A stretch of DNA of 64,000 nucleotides from assembly GCA_028287135.1 (NCBI GenBank), contig JAQBQE010000036.1, positions 1-64,000 on the forward strand, in the 5' to 3' direction. This DNA is from Myxococcales bacterium (GTDB lineage Bacteria > Myxococcota_A > Polyangia > Haliangiales > Haliangiaceae). Made by a program: the position numbers and the translations under genes. This document shows positions 1 through 20,259 of the stretch, in pieces. The notes beneath the pieces are model-generated. The model saw only the letters and a program-made list of their open reading frames with translations. It was not told the origin of the DNA and did no database searches. Each line of letters begins with the position of its first letter. Within the stretch, counting starts at the first letter, position 1.

Positions 1-1
1 C

Positions 2-1963
2 GCTCCGGCGCCGCCGGCTCCGGCCGCTGCCTACGCACCTCCCACCCCGCAGGCGCCGCCCGCGCCGATGGCGCCGCAGCCGCAGTTCGGCTCGGGCCCC
101 GCGCCGATGGCCGGCGGTCCCGCCGCCTACGCAGCCCCGATGGCTCCCGCGCCGTCGGCGTACGCCGTCGGCGGTCTGCACAACCAGCAGTCGCAGGGCG
201 TCCGCCCGCCTCCCGGCATGGCCGGTGGTGGCGCGATTGGTGGTGGCCCTGCGCTGTACGGCACCGCGACGGCTTCGCCCGCTGGGTTCCAGCAGGCGAT
301 GGCGAGCGAGGCAGATGACCTCGGTGGCGCACGCGCCGTCGAGATCGCCGCGATGCTCGGCGACTCCGTCGTCAACGTGAAGCACTGCATGGACCCCCGC
401 GGTGGCAAGGTCAGCCCGACCACGTACGCGCTGTTCGCGATCGCCGCCGCGATGCTCGTGATGTCGGCCGTGTCGTTCTACATGGGCGTCGACAACGCGG
501 CCTACAACAAGGGTCGCTACGACTACGAGACCCAGGTCCTGAAGAAGCCCGGCTTCTCGGTCCGTCCGCGCCAGCTTCCGTTCGCGTACGACTGGATGAT
601 GCTCGGCGGTCTGTTCGTCGGCATCGGCCTCGCGACGTACGGCATGTCGCGCCGCCACTCGGAGAAGAAGAGCCCGTTCTATCGGATCGGCACCGCGCCG
701 GGTAACGAGTTCTCCACCGAGGGCGCGCCTTCGGCCGACTTCGCGCTCGTCTCGCCGCACGGCGACGACTTCGCGTTCAACTTCGCCCCCGGCATGGAAG
801 GCGAGATGATCGTCGGCGGTCAGTCGACGACGCTCCAGGAGCTCGCCTCGCAGGGCCGCACGACGATCTCGCCGATTCCATCGGGCGCGAAGATTCGCGT
901 TCGCGCCGGCAAGACCACGTTCCTCGTCTCCGCGGTTCCGCAGCCGCGCCGCCACGCGATGCCGCTGTTCGCTGCTCTCGAGAGCCGCGTGATGGCGTAC
1001 TTCGCCGGCTCGCTCGCCGTTCACCTCGGGTTCTGGCTCGTGCTTGAGCAGATCCCGGTCGAGGACAGCGGCGCGAACATCGACCTCGCCTCGCTCGAGG
1101 ACACGTCGACCCGCACCAACAGCGCATCGCAGGACGATCCGCCGCCCCCCGAGGAGGAGGACAAGCCCGAGGACGACAGCAGCGACGAGTCGGGCGGTAC
1201 GGGTACGGCCATGGCCCTCGAAGAGGGCAAGATGGGCAAGAAGGAGTCTGACCGCGCCGAGGGTCAGTACAAGATGAAGAAGGAGCAGGAGGACCCGCAG
1301 CTCGCGCGCCAGCAGGCGATCGACCAGGCGCGGAACGCCGGTATCCTCGGTTCGACCGCTCTGCAGCAGGGCGGAGCGTTCGCCTCGCTCACCGGCACCG
1401 GTGACATCTCCTCAGGCTTCGACGACGGCAACATCTACGGCGGTCTCCTCGGCAACGAGGCAGGCGAGATGAACGGCGGCTTCGGCTTCGGTCGCTCGGG
1501 CTTCGGTCCTGGCGGCGGCGGCACCGGCTGGGGCACGATCGGTACCGGCCGTTACGGCACGATCGGTCACGGCTCGGGTACGGGCTCGGGCTACGGCGTC
1601 GGTGGTGGTCGCGGTGGTATGCGCGGTCGCTCGGCCGCGGTGCCGACCGTCTCGATCGGGCAGCCGAACGCGCAGGGTGACCTCGATAAGGCGATCATCC
1701 GTCGCTACATCAAGCGCAACATCCAGAAGATCCAGTACTGCTACGAGAAGGAGCTGCTCGCGAAGCCGGGCCTCGCAGGCACGGTCATGACGCAGTTCTT
1801 CATCACGCCGAACGGCAACGTGCAGCAGTCGTCGGGCTCTGGCGTCGACGGCAACGTCGCGAGCTGCGTCGCTGGCGTCATCAAGGCCATCGAGTTCCCG
1901 AAGCCGAAGGGCGGCGGCGGCGTTCAGGTCAACTACCCGTTCACGTTCCGTCCCGCGGGCTGA
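2..1963 (+). CDS. AgmX/PglI (GltG/GltJ-like) C-terminal-domain protein, 5' partial
   Basis: The reading frame is open from base 2 with no stop, so the true start lies upstream; the first ATG inside the window is at 68. The visible protein begins with a Pro/Ala-rich disordered stretch. Counting from the ATG at 68, hydrophobic segments lie near residues 119-140, 175-192 and 307-326. An acidic/Pro linker and a Gly-rich region follow, and the last ~90 residues (IIRRYIKRNIQKIQYCYEKE onward, one Cys pair) match the AgmX/PglI C-terminal domain, a TonB-like tail common in Myxococcota. In Myxococcus, AgmX (GltJ) and PglI (GltG) are inner-membrane parts of the gliding machine reaching into the periplasm. 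A TPR lipoprotein and a giant TPR protein downstream support that context. Which paralogue this is cannot be decided without the N-terminus. Confidence 0.85.
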   Translation, partial: APAPPAPAAAYAPPTPQAPPAPMAPQPQFGSGPAPMAGGPAAYAAPMAPAPSAYAVGGLHNQQSQGVRPPPGMAGGGAIGGGPALYGTATASPAGFQQAMASEADDLGGARAVEIAAMLGDSVVNVKHCMDPRGGKVSPTTYALFAIAAAMLVMSAVSFYMGVDNAAYNKGRYDYETQVLKKPGFSVRPRQLPFAYDWMMLGGLFVGIGLATYGMSRRHSEKKSPFYRIGTAPGNEFSTEGAPSADFALVSPHGDDFAFNFAPGMEGEMIVGGQSTTLQELASQGRTTISPIPSGAKIRVRAGKTTFLVSAVPQPRRHAMPLFAALESRVMAYFAGSLAVHLGFWLVLEQIPVEDSGANIDLASLEDTSTRTNSASQDDPPPPEEEDKPEDDSSDESGGTGTAMALEEGKMGKKESDRAEGQYKMKKEQEDPQLARQQAIDQARNAGILGSTALQQGGAFASLTGTGDISSGFDDGNIYGGLLGNEAGEMNGGFGFGRSGFGPGGGGTGWGTIGTGRYGTIGHGSGTGSGYGVGGGRGGMRGRSAAVPTVSIGQPNAQGDLDKAIIRRYIKRNIQKIQYCYEKELLAKPGLAGTVMTQFFITPNGNVQQSSGSGVDGNVASCVAGVIKAIEFPKPKGGGGVQVNYPFTFRPAG

Positions 1964-1990
1964 TCGCTTCGTACGAGAAGCGGACAGCTG

Positions 1991-2029
1991 AACGCCAGCC
2001 ACCGAGAGGTCGCTGGCGTTCTCGTTTTT
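1991..2029 (+). terminator. Rho-independent terminator after the AgmX-like gene
   Basis: A perfect 9-bp stem (AACGCCAGC at 1991-1999 with GCTGGCGTT at 2012-2020) is followed by CTCGTTTTT. It sits 28 bp past the stop codon and separates the AgmX-like gene from the next lipoprotein gene. Confidence 0.8.
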
Positions 2030-2075
2030 CGGAGTGTCACTGCAAGCGTTTGCAGCATGAGATGACTGGAAACCA

Positions 2076-3161
2076 ATGCCGAAGCGATTTACCGTCTCGC
2101 CCATGAAGCTCGGACTCCGTCTCGGCCTCCTGCTGGCACTCGTCGTGTCCCTCGCGGGTTGCCCCAACAAGTCGCGCAACGAGTCCGTCAAGAAGTCCAA
2201 CGAAGGCACGAAGGCCTACGGACAGAAGCAGTTCGAGACCGCGATCGAGAGCTACCTGAAGGCTGTCGATCTGTGGAAGGAAAACCACGTCGCCTGGTAC
2301 GGCCTGACCGGTGCGTACGTCGGCAAGAAGGACTGGGTCAAGGCATCGGACGCGATGCAGAACGCCGTCACGATCGCGCCCGAGCAGGCGATGTATCAGA
2401 TGGTCTACGGCTACACGCTGTACGAGAAGGCGATCTTCCAGGCGCGCGAGGATCAGGCGCGCCGCGAGAACAAGAAGCCCGAAGAGGTCACGCCCGACCT
2501 CACCGCGGTCAACTTCGAGAAGCCGCGCCAGTACCTGCAGAAGGCGGTCGAGCTCAACCCCGAGCTGTGGCGCGCGCACTACTACCTCGGTCGGATCTAT
2601 CGCGACACCGACAAGCCGAAGGAGGCCGCGGAGGCCCTGACCAAGGCGGTCTCGTTCGCGCCTTCGATTCCGGAGCCGTGGATCGCGCTCGGCGAGCTCT
2701 ATCGCAAGTGGGACTACTCGGAGCAGGCGCTCGCGGTCGCGCAGCAGGGCGCTGCGGTCGTGCCCGGTGCGAACGAGGTCTCGGACATCTGGTACGTCGT
2801 CGGCATGGCGTATGACGACAAGCGCCTCGACGACAAGGCGATCGAGTCGTTCGACAAGGCGCTCGAGAGCCGCCCCGATAACCACAAGGCGAAGTTCCAG
2901 CGCGGCCAGGCGTACTTCCGCAAGGGCGAGTACACGAAGGCGAAGAAGGACCTCGAGGACTTCTCGAAGTCGGGCGGCGCGTCGGTCGAGTTTGCCAAGC
3001 AGCAGGCGAGCAAGATGCTGCTCGATATCGCGGCGAAGTCCTTCACGCAGCAGAACACGCCGGGTGGCGCGGAGAAGCCGTCGGGCCCGTCGGGCGCAAA
3101 GATGACCCCCGAGCAGATGCTCGAGGACGCGAAGGCCAAGAAGGCCGCCGCCGGAAATTGA
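2076..3161 (+). CDS. TPR lipoprotein, AglT/GltE-like
   Basis: The product is 361 residues from the ATG at 2076. An internal ATG at 2103 would give a cleaner signal peptide, so the start is uncertain. A hydrophobic leader ends in the lipobox LAGC (Cys29 from 2076), predicting a lipidated periplasmic or outer-membrane protein. The rest is a run of TPR hairpins from about residue 40 to 310, for example FETAIESYLKAVDLWKENHV and YDDKRLDDKAIESFDKALES, followed by a Pro/Ala/Lys-rich tail. In Myxococcus the TPR lipoprotein AglT (GltE) is encoded beside AgmX/PglI-family genes in the gliding cluster, and the neighbours here agree. The family role is envelope assembly within the Glt complex; motility in this organism is an inference. 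Independent transcription is likely because terminators flank it on both sides. Confidence 0.8.
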   Translation: MPKRFTVSPMKLGLRLGLLLALVVSLAGCPNKSRNESVKKSNEGTKAYGQKQFETAIESYLKAVDLWKENHVAWYGLTGAYVGKKDWVKASDAMQNAVTIAPEQAMYQMVYGYTLYEKAIFQAREDQARRENKKPEEVTPDLTAVNFEKPRQYLQKAVELNPELWRAHYYLGRIYRDTDKPKEAAEALTKAVSFAPSIPEPWIALGELYRKWDYSEQALAVAQQGAAVVPGANEVSDIWYVVGMAYDDKRLDDKAIESFDKALESRPDNHKAKFQRGQAYFRKGEYTKAKKDLEDFSKSGGASVEFAKQQASKMLLDIAAKSFTQQNTPGGAEKPSGPSGAKMTPEQMLEDAKAKKAAAGN

Positions 3162-3194
3162 TCCACGGGCGCGCTCCGCGCCGTGATCGCGACA

Positions 3195-3226
3195 ACGCCT
3201 CGGCCTCGGCCGGGGCGTCTTTTTTT
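3195..3226 (+). terminator. Rho-independent terminator after the TPR lipoprotein
   Basis: Stem ACGCCTCGGC paired with GCCGGGGCGT (one G-T wobble pair) around a 3-nt loop, directly followed by seven T. It lies 34 bp after the stop codon of the TPR lipoprotein. Confidence 0.85.
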
Positions 3227-3308
3227 GCCCGGGCGTTGCGGCATGGCGGAACCGCCAAGGCCCCGCAGCGCAGGGCGTTCCATCCCGGATTCCGGATTTC
3301 GCTCCTGG

Positions 3309-3340
3309 GAGATCAACCGCCAAGGCGCCGCGGACGCCAG
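3309..3340 (+). repeat. GxxExxY-associated repeat, copy 1
   Basis: A 32-bp repeat with core AACCGCCAAGGCGCCGCGG, identical over its length to copy 2 at 3466. It lies upstream of the GxxExxY gene and in the same orientation as that gene. Confidence 0.85.
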
Positions 3341-3462
3341 CGGAACGCAATCCAGGCGCTCTCGGCGCGCCGGAGCCTCTGGATTGGATCGGCTCGAAGG
3401 GCCAGCAGCGCCACGTGTGCAGATCTCAGCAACCGGGAGCCTCTGTCTTCGATAGGGCTCAG

Positions 3463-3882
3463 ATGGAGATCAACCGCCAAGGCGCCGCGGACGCCAGAGA
3501 ACCGAGAGCCGAGTTGGATCAGTGGGCGCGAGCAGTCATCACTGCCGCGATCGAAGTTCACCGCGCGCTCGGGCCCGGATTTCTCGAATCCGTCTATGAG
3601 GACGCCATGATCATCGAGCTCGCGACATTGAACCTCGCGACCGAGCGACAGGTGGTCTTCCCCATCGCCTACAGAAACCGGGTGATCAGCGAGGCACGTC
3701 TTGATCTGTTGATCGAGGGAGAGCTCGTCGTAGAGCGCAAAGCAGTGAGCGCCTTGGTGCCGCTACACACGGCGCAGATGATCTCGTATCTCAAGGCCGG
3801 AGCGTTCCAGCTCGGGCTCCTCATCAACTTCAATGTGACGTTTCTCCGGCAGGGCATCCGCCGCGTGATCTGGAATCGCTGA
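3463..3882 (+). CDS. GxxExxY family protein (PD-(D/E)xK-like fold)
   Basis: The product is 139 residues from ATG 3463; the open frame extends to an ATG at 3415 and an in-frame TTG lies at 3514. The family signature is GPGFLESVYE, i.e. G-x-x-E-x-x-Y, followed by ARLDLLIEGELVVERKAV, a D...E-x-K arrangement like PD-(D/E)xK nuclease folds, and LKAGAFQLGLLINFNV. These residues fit the GxxExxY family, whose function is unknown; a nuclease activity is only suggested. With the 3463 start, the N-terminus (EINRQGAADA) is encoded by one copy of the surrounding 32-bp repeat. Two copies precede or begin the gene in one orientation and two follow it inverted, so gene and repeats look like one mobile or self-propagating unit inserted between the TPR lipoprotein and the kinase gene. 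Confidence 0.8.
   Translation: MEINRQGAADAREPRAELDQWARAVITAAIEVHRALGPGFLESVYEDAMIIELATLNLATERQVVFPIAYRNRVISEARLDLLIEGELVVERKAVSALVPLHTAQMISYLKAGAFQLGLLINFNVTFLRQGIRRVIWNR
3466..3497 (+). repeat. GxxExxY-associated repeat, copy 2 (coding)
   Basis: Second direct copy of the 32-bp repeat. It begins 3 bp after the ATG at 3463 and encodes the first residues of the GxxExxY protein. Confidence 0.85.
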
Positions 3883-3907
3883 CGTTTCGATCTCAGAGCC
3901 GATCCTC

Positions 3908-3938
3908 CGGCGTCCGCGGCGCCTTGGCGGTTGATCTC
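3908..3938 (-). repeat. GxxExxY-associated repeat, copy 3 (inverted)
   Basis: Inverted copy of the same repeat, beginning 26 bp after the GxxExxY stop codon. It has one substitution (CCGGCG for CTGGCG) at the outer end. Confidence 0.85.
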
Positions 3939-3986
3939 AGAATCCGCGCGGTCCGGAATCCCAAAGCTCCTGCAGTGCACCGTCTC

Positions 3987-4018
3987 CTGGCGTCCGCGGC
4001 GCCTTGGCGGTCGATCTC
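3987..4018 (-). repeat. GxxExxY-associated repeat, copy 4 (inverted)
   Basis: Second inverted copy, with one substitution near the end (GTCGATCTC for GTTGATCTC). A further degenerate fragment (CCTGGCGGTTGAT) at 4080-4092 reaches to the 5' edge of the kinase reading frame. Confidence 0.85.
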
Positions 4019-4200
4019 CGAACCCGCGCGGTCCCGACCGATGATTGCTGCGAAACGCTCCCCCCTGGCGTTGCATCTGTCCTGGCGGTTGATGGCTCGG
4101 GGAGCCACGACGACGGCCTTGGCGGTGCGATGATGGCGGCCACGGGATCGGCGAGATCATCAAGGACTTCAAGATCACCAGCCTCCTCGGTCGAGGCGGG

Positions 4201-6276
4201 ATGGGCGAGGTCTACGTCGGCACGCAGCAGATCGTACAGACCCGCGTCGCGATCAAGGTCCTGCGCGAGGACATCTCGAACGACCGCAAGCACGTGCAGC
4301 GGTTCTTCAACGAGGCGATCACCGCGAGCAAGATCAAGCACGCGGGGATCGTGAACATCTTCGACGTCGGCTTTCACGGCGAGCGCGCGTTCCTGATCAT
4401 GGAGCACCTCGAGGGCGAGTCGCTCGCCTCGCGGATCAAGCGACCGCCGCGGATCGCACTCGGCGAGATCATCGACACCAGCGCGCAGCTCGCGAGCATC
4501 CTCGAGGCGACACACGCGGCCGGCATCACGCACCGCGACCTCAAGCCCGACAACATCTTCGTCACGACGGACGCCGAGCTCGCGAGCAAGCGCCGGATCA
4601 AGGTCCTCGATTTCGGGATCGCGAAGCTCAGCGCGACCGCGGCGGCCGGTCCCGAAGCGACCGCGATGACGTTGACCAACAGCTCGATGGGCACGCCGGC
4701 GTACATGGCGCCGGAGCAGTGGGTCGATGCCGCGAGCGCCGATGCGCGCGCCGACATCTACGCGCTCGGCTGCGTGATCTTCGAGCTGTGCTGTGGTCGG
4801 CCGCCGTTCGTGGCGAGCACGCACGCGGAGGCATGCGCGAAGCACCTCCACGAGGTCGCGCCCCGCGTCCACGATCTGGTCGCCGAGCTGCCCGCCTCGA
4901 TCGACGCGCTGGTCGTGCGGACGCTCGCGAAGAAGCCCGACGAGCGCCCGCCGATCCGCGAGGTCGTCGCCGTGGTCGCCGCGCTGCGCGTCCAGCATGC
5001 GCCGGCGGGGAAGGGGGCCGCGGCCGCGGAGGGCGAGCTGGGGAGCGCTGCCACCGTGGCGCCGTCGGGCGCGCCGCAAGGAGGAGTCGATGCCCGTTCC
5101 ACGCCACCCGCGTCGAGCGCCGTAGCGAACGCGGTCACGGCGAAGGGCGGACCCGACTCGCGGCCGGTCGGCGTGGCGGTCGTCGATGAGGGCAGCGCGG
5201 CGGCTGCGGTGACCGTGCGCGGAGGTGACGCCGATGGTGCTCCTTCGCGCGCGCCCGCGATGTTCAGCCGGTCGATGACGATCGCGGGGCTCGGCGCGCT
5301 CGCCCTCGCAGGTGCGGTCGTGTTCACCACGCTGCGCAGCCACGAGCGCCCGGCCCCGCCCACGCCGCCGACGAAGCCGGTCACGACCACGACAGCCACC
5401 GCCGGTTCGACGGGGACCGCGGTGGTACCGGTCACCGCGATCGATGCCACCGCGGCGATCGCGCCTCCACCGGGGTGCCCCGACGGCATGGTGCGGGTCC
5501 CCGCGAGCGAGCTCGCGATGGGCACGGACAACGGCATGGACTGGGAGAAGCCGGTCCACAGCGTCACGATCTCGGCGCCGTACTGCATCGATCGCACCGA
5601 GGTCACCGTCGGCGCGTACGCCGCGTGCGTGGCGCAGGGCGCGTGCAGGCCGGCGCCGACGGCCGTGAACATCGAGACGATGGACGCCGAGAAGCACCAG
5701 AAGTACTCGATGTTCTGCACCGGCAGCCGCGAGGACCGGCTCGACCATCCGATCAACTGCGTCGCGTGGGAGCACGCGAACGCGTACTGCACGTTCGCGA
5801 GCAAGCGACTACCCACGGAGGCGGAGTGGGAGCTCGCCGCGCGCGGCACCGACGGGCGTCGCTATCCGTGGGGCAACGAGCCACCGAACGCGACCAAGCT
5901 CAACCTCTGCGGCGCGGAGTGTCGCGCGTATGCCAAGCGGATCCACGGCTTCAACTGGTACGTCGCCTACGAGGACGATGACGGGTGGGGTGGCACCGCT
6001 CCGGTCGGTAGCTTCCCGGGTGGGGCGAGCCCGTTCGGCGCGCTCGACATGGCGGGCAACGTCGCCGAGTGGACCGCCGACTGGTACGAGCCGTACGACG
6101 AAACGCCGGTGACCGATCCGCGGGGGCCGCGCGCCGGCATCCACCGGGCGGTCCGGGATACGTCGTGGCGCGACGCCAAGATCGACTTCGCTCGGTCGAC
6201 CCACCGGATCCGTCCCCCACCGACGAGGATCGACGATCAGATCGGGTTCCGCTGCGCCCGCGCGACCGACCCTTGA
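4201..6276 (+). CDS. Hanks-type Ser/Thr kinase fused to SUMF1-like domain; start codon missing
   Basis: From the first in-frame ATG (4201) the kinase domain has Lys19 (VAIKVL), HRDLKPDN at 111-118, DFG at 137-139 and a MAPE motif near 170. The glycine loop, however, is coded upstream in the same frame (IIKDFKITSLLGRGG, 4156-4200), and no ATG, GTG or TTG occurs in that frame back to the stop at 4090. ATGs at 4130 and 4133 are one base out of frame, so a one-base deletion near 4136-4150 or a sequencing error is likely. After a Pro/Thr-rich linker and a TM segment near 359-378, residues ~426-691 form a SUMF1/FGE-like domain with RLPTEAEWE, YPWGNE and MAGNVAEW. It lacks the catalytic cysteines of true formylglycine-generating enzymes, so it is probably a ligand-binding sensor outside the membrane. 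Confidence 0.85.
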   Translation: MGEVYVGTQQIVQTRVAIKVLREDISNDRKHVQRFFNEAITASKIKHAGIVNIFDVGFHGERAFLIMEHLEGESLASRIKRPPRIALGEIIDTSAQLASILEATHAAGITHRDLKPDNIFVTTDAELASKRRIKVLDFGIAKLSATAAAGPEATAMTLTNSSMGTPAYMAPEQWVDAASADARADIYALGCVIFELCCGRPPFVASTHAEACAKHLHEVAPRVHDLVAELPASIDALVVRTLAKKPDERPPIREVVAVVAALRVQHAPAGKGAAAAEGELGSAATVAPSGAPQGGVDARSTPPASSAVANAVTAKGGPDSRPVGVAVVDEGSAAAAVTVRGGDADGAPSRAPAMFSRSMTIAGLGALALAGAVVFTTLRSHERPAPPTPPTKPVTTTTATAGSTGTAVVPVTAIDATAAIAPPPGCPDGMVRVPASELAMGTDNGMDWEKPVHSVTISAPYCIDRTEVTVGAYAACVAQGACRPAPTAVNIETMDAEKHQKYSMFCTGSREDRLDHPINCVAWEHANAYCTFASKRLPTEAEWELAARGTDGRRYPWGNEPPNATKLNLCGAECRAYAKRIHGFNWYVAYEDDDGWGGTAPVGSFPGGASPFGALDMAGNVAEWTADWYEPYDETPVTDPRGPRAGIHRAVRDTSWRDAKIDFARSTHRIRPPPTRIDDQIGFRCARATDP

Positions 6277-6346
6277 TCACTCGCCCACACATGTCTGCTG
6301 GGTCTTTCATTTCGGCCCTCGCGACCCCGCGTATAGACTGACAGGG

Positions 6347-7501
6347 ATGAAGTCATGTTTCGCTGTCGCACTGTTCGGGCTCCTGGTCGGGTGTGGCGGG
6401 AAGTCCGGGGGAAACGTCGACGGCGGCGGCGATGACGTCGACGCGAGCGCGGCGTGCACCGACAGCTCGGAGTGCAGCGCCGAGACGCCGGTCTGTCACT
6501 CGAGCGGAAGCTGTGTGCAGTGCGAGACCAGCGCCGACTGCTCCGATCCGACACCGGTGTGCAGCAACACGACGTGCACCGCCTCGTGCGCGGGTACCGA
6601 GGTCGCCGCCGACTTCGTCACGGTCCCGTCGGACATCATCTTCGTCGTCGACCAGTCGGGGTCGATGAACCAGGAGACGCAGTACGTACAGGCGAAGATC
6701 AACGACTTCGCGGCGCTGATCAACGCGAGCAGCATCGACTATCGCGTGGTCATGATCGCCCGGTCCACCGGCGGCAACGCGATCTGCGTTCCCCCGCCGC
6801 TCGGTGGCCCGTCGTGTGGCAACAACACGCGGTTCCGGCTCGTCAACCAGTACGTCGATAGCAACAACGGCCCATCCCTCGCGATCAGCCGCTACTCGAT
6901 GTACTCCGACTTCCTGCGGCCCGAGGCGGGCAAGCATTTCGTGTTCGTCACGGACGACAACAGCAACACCTCGGCCGCGAGCTTCATGTCCCAGCTCCAG
7001 GCGCTGCAGCCGGCGGGGATGTTCACCGGCGCCAAGATCCACGGCATCTACGCGTTCGGCACCGCGGGTGTCGGGTGCACCGGGGCGTTCGGCTCGGGCG
7101 CGGCGGACGGCACGGTCTACACGACGTTGATCTCGCAGACCGGCGGTGCCTCCGGCGTGATCTGCACCGGCGACTGGACGCAGGTGTTCAACGACATCAC
7201 CGCGGCGGTCGTCTCGGGCTCGCAGGTGTCCTGTGACCTGACGCTGCCGACGCCGCCGATGGGCGAGACGCTCGATCCGACCAAGGTCAACGTGAAGTAC
7301 CAGATGGGCGGCGTCGCGCCGGGCCAGACCCTGCCGCAGGTCCCGACCGCGGGTGACTGCGCGGCGGCCGGCGGCTGGTACTACGACGACAACACCACGC
7401 CGACGACGATCACGCTGTGCCCGGCGACCTGCACGAATGTGCAGAACGATCCCGCAGCCAACGTGAAGGTCGAGTTCGGCTGCTCGACCCAAATCTTCTA
7501 G
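6347..7501 (+). CDS. vWA-domain lipoprotein with Cys-rich N-terminus
   Basis: The product is 384 residues. The leader MKSCFAVALFGLLVGC ends in a lipobox (LVGC), followed by a short Gly/Asp linker. A Cys-rich stretch of about 70 residues has repeating units of the type CETSADCSDPTPVC. From about residue 95 the sequence IIFVVDQSGSMN carries the DxSxS metal-site motif of von Willebrand A domains. The domain runs to about 290 (KHFVFVTDDNSN, FNDITAAVV), and a final ~90-residue segment has further Cys pairs. Myxococcota encode many such surface lipoproteins; they are presumed to bind proteins or matrix in a divalent-metal-dependent way. The ligand is unknown. It stands alone between the kinase and the giant TPR gene; the TATAGA at 6332 could be a -10 element. 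Confidence 0.8.
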   Translation: MKSCFAVALFGLLVGCGGKSGGNVDGGGDDVDASAACTDSSECSAETPVCHSSGSCVQCETSADCSDPTPVCSNTTCTASCAGTEVAADFVTVPSDIIFVVDQSGSMNQETQYVQAKINDFAALINASSIDYRVVMIARSTGGNAICVPPPLGGPSCGNNTRFRLVNQYVDSNNGPSLAISRYSMYSDFLRPEAGKHFVFVTDDNSNTSAASFMSQLQALQPAGMFTGAKIHGIYAFGTAGVGCTGAFGSGAADGTVYTTLISQTGGASGVICTGDWTQVFNDITAAVVSGSQVSCDLTLPTPPMGETLDPTKVNVKYQMGGVAPGQTLPQVPTAGDCAAAGGWYYDDNTTPTTITLCPATCTNVQNDPAANVKVEFGCSTQIF

Positions 7502-7837
7502 CGGGCGGCCGGGACGATCTCGGCAGCTCCGGCACCACCCCGCGGGTGAAATCGACCTGCCGGGACGCCGCCTACCGTCGTTTGCCTAGGGAATGCTCGC
7601 GCAACGGGCTCGCCGCGAACGAATCGGGTTTTACCCCGCCCAGCGACGACGTTGGCGTGTTTCACTGAGGGCGCTACACGGCTTCTTCCGTCGCGGAGCG
7701 TGACGGATGTGGGGACCGCCGATCACGGCGAAAAGAAAGCGCGCGGCGCCTCCGCCAACTGGCTAACGTGCCGTGATATAAGCCTCAGAGGATGTGGGTA
7801 GGGGTTTTCTCTTTGTTTGCGGGAGGATAGTCCGCAG
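7502..7837. other. Intergenic region before the giant TPR gene
   Basis: This 336-bp region has no convincing coding sequence. Near its end TATAAG (7777-7782) could be a -10 element for the downstream gene, though no good -35 is visible. GGGAGG at about 7821 is placed 11 bp before the ATG at 7838 and supports that start over a TTG at 7817. Confidence 0.4.
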
Positions 7838-19816
<11,979 letters not shown>

Positions 19817-19836
19817 TCGATCACGTTGGTGACCTC

Positions 19837-19870
19837 ACGGCCTCGGCATCTGCCGGGGCCGTTGTCGTTT
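19837..19870 (+). terminator. Likely terminator after the giant TPR gene
   Basis: ACGGCCTCGGC pairs with GCCGGGGCCGT around a short loop, followed by a T-rich TGTCGTTT. The stem is strong, but the T run is short. Confidence 0.55.
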
Positions 19871-19943
19871 GGTGGCGCGAACTGGTCACGCGATGTCGCA
19901 TCGTGGACGCGACCCTCCCTGGGAGGCCTTCGTCCGGACCGAC

Positions 19944-20258
19944 ATGAAGATCGCTGGCATCCTCCTCATCCTCGCCGCCCTGATCGGAGGCGGCATCATC
20001 CTCTCGGACACCATCCCGGGCTGGATGCGCAACCGTGACTACCTCACGCGCGCCCGCGCCGAGGCTGCAGTGAAGCAGCAGAAGCTCGAGTCGCTCGGCC
20101 CCACCGCCAACGAGAGCCAGATCCGGAACGCGATGTCGTCGGCGGAGCACGCGGTATCGAGCATCCGCAGCGCGGAGGACGGCATCGTTCGTCGTCGCAA
20201 CGAGACCCTGCTGTTCGGCGGCGGCGCGCTCGCCGTGCTCGCGCTCGGGGCGGCCTGA
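19944..20258 (+). CDS. Small membrane protein with two TM segments
   Basis: The product is 104 residues from ATG 19944; the frame is open further upstream to 19869, but those residues look non-coding. An N-terminal hydrophobic helix (IAGILLILAALIGGGIIL) and a C-terminal one (TLLFGGGALAVLALGAA) flank a polar helical middle rich in Ala, Glu and Gln. No family is recognised. It is followed one base later by a lipoprotein gene, so the two are probably co-transcribed and both act at the envelope. Confidence 0.6.
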   Translation: MKIAGILLILAALIGGGIILSDTIPGWMRNRDYLTRARAEAAVKQQKLESLGPTANESQIRNAMSSAEHAVSSIRSAEDGIVRRRNETLLFGGGALAVLALGAA

Positions 20259-20259
20259 C

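Noticed and set aside
5478-6276. Active formylglycine-generating enzyme domain on the kinase
   Set aside because: The conserved Cys pair near the C-terminus is absent, so only the fold is shared.
7417-7668. Possible gene overlapping the end of the vWA lipoprotein gene
   Set aside because: The frame has no Shine-Dalgarno sequence or recognisable domain and depends on out-of-frame reading of the lipoprotein codons.
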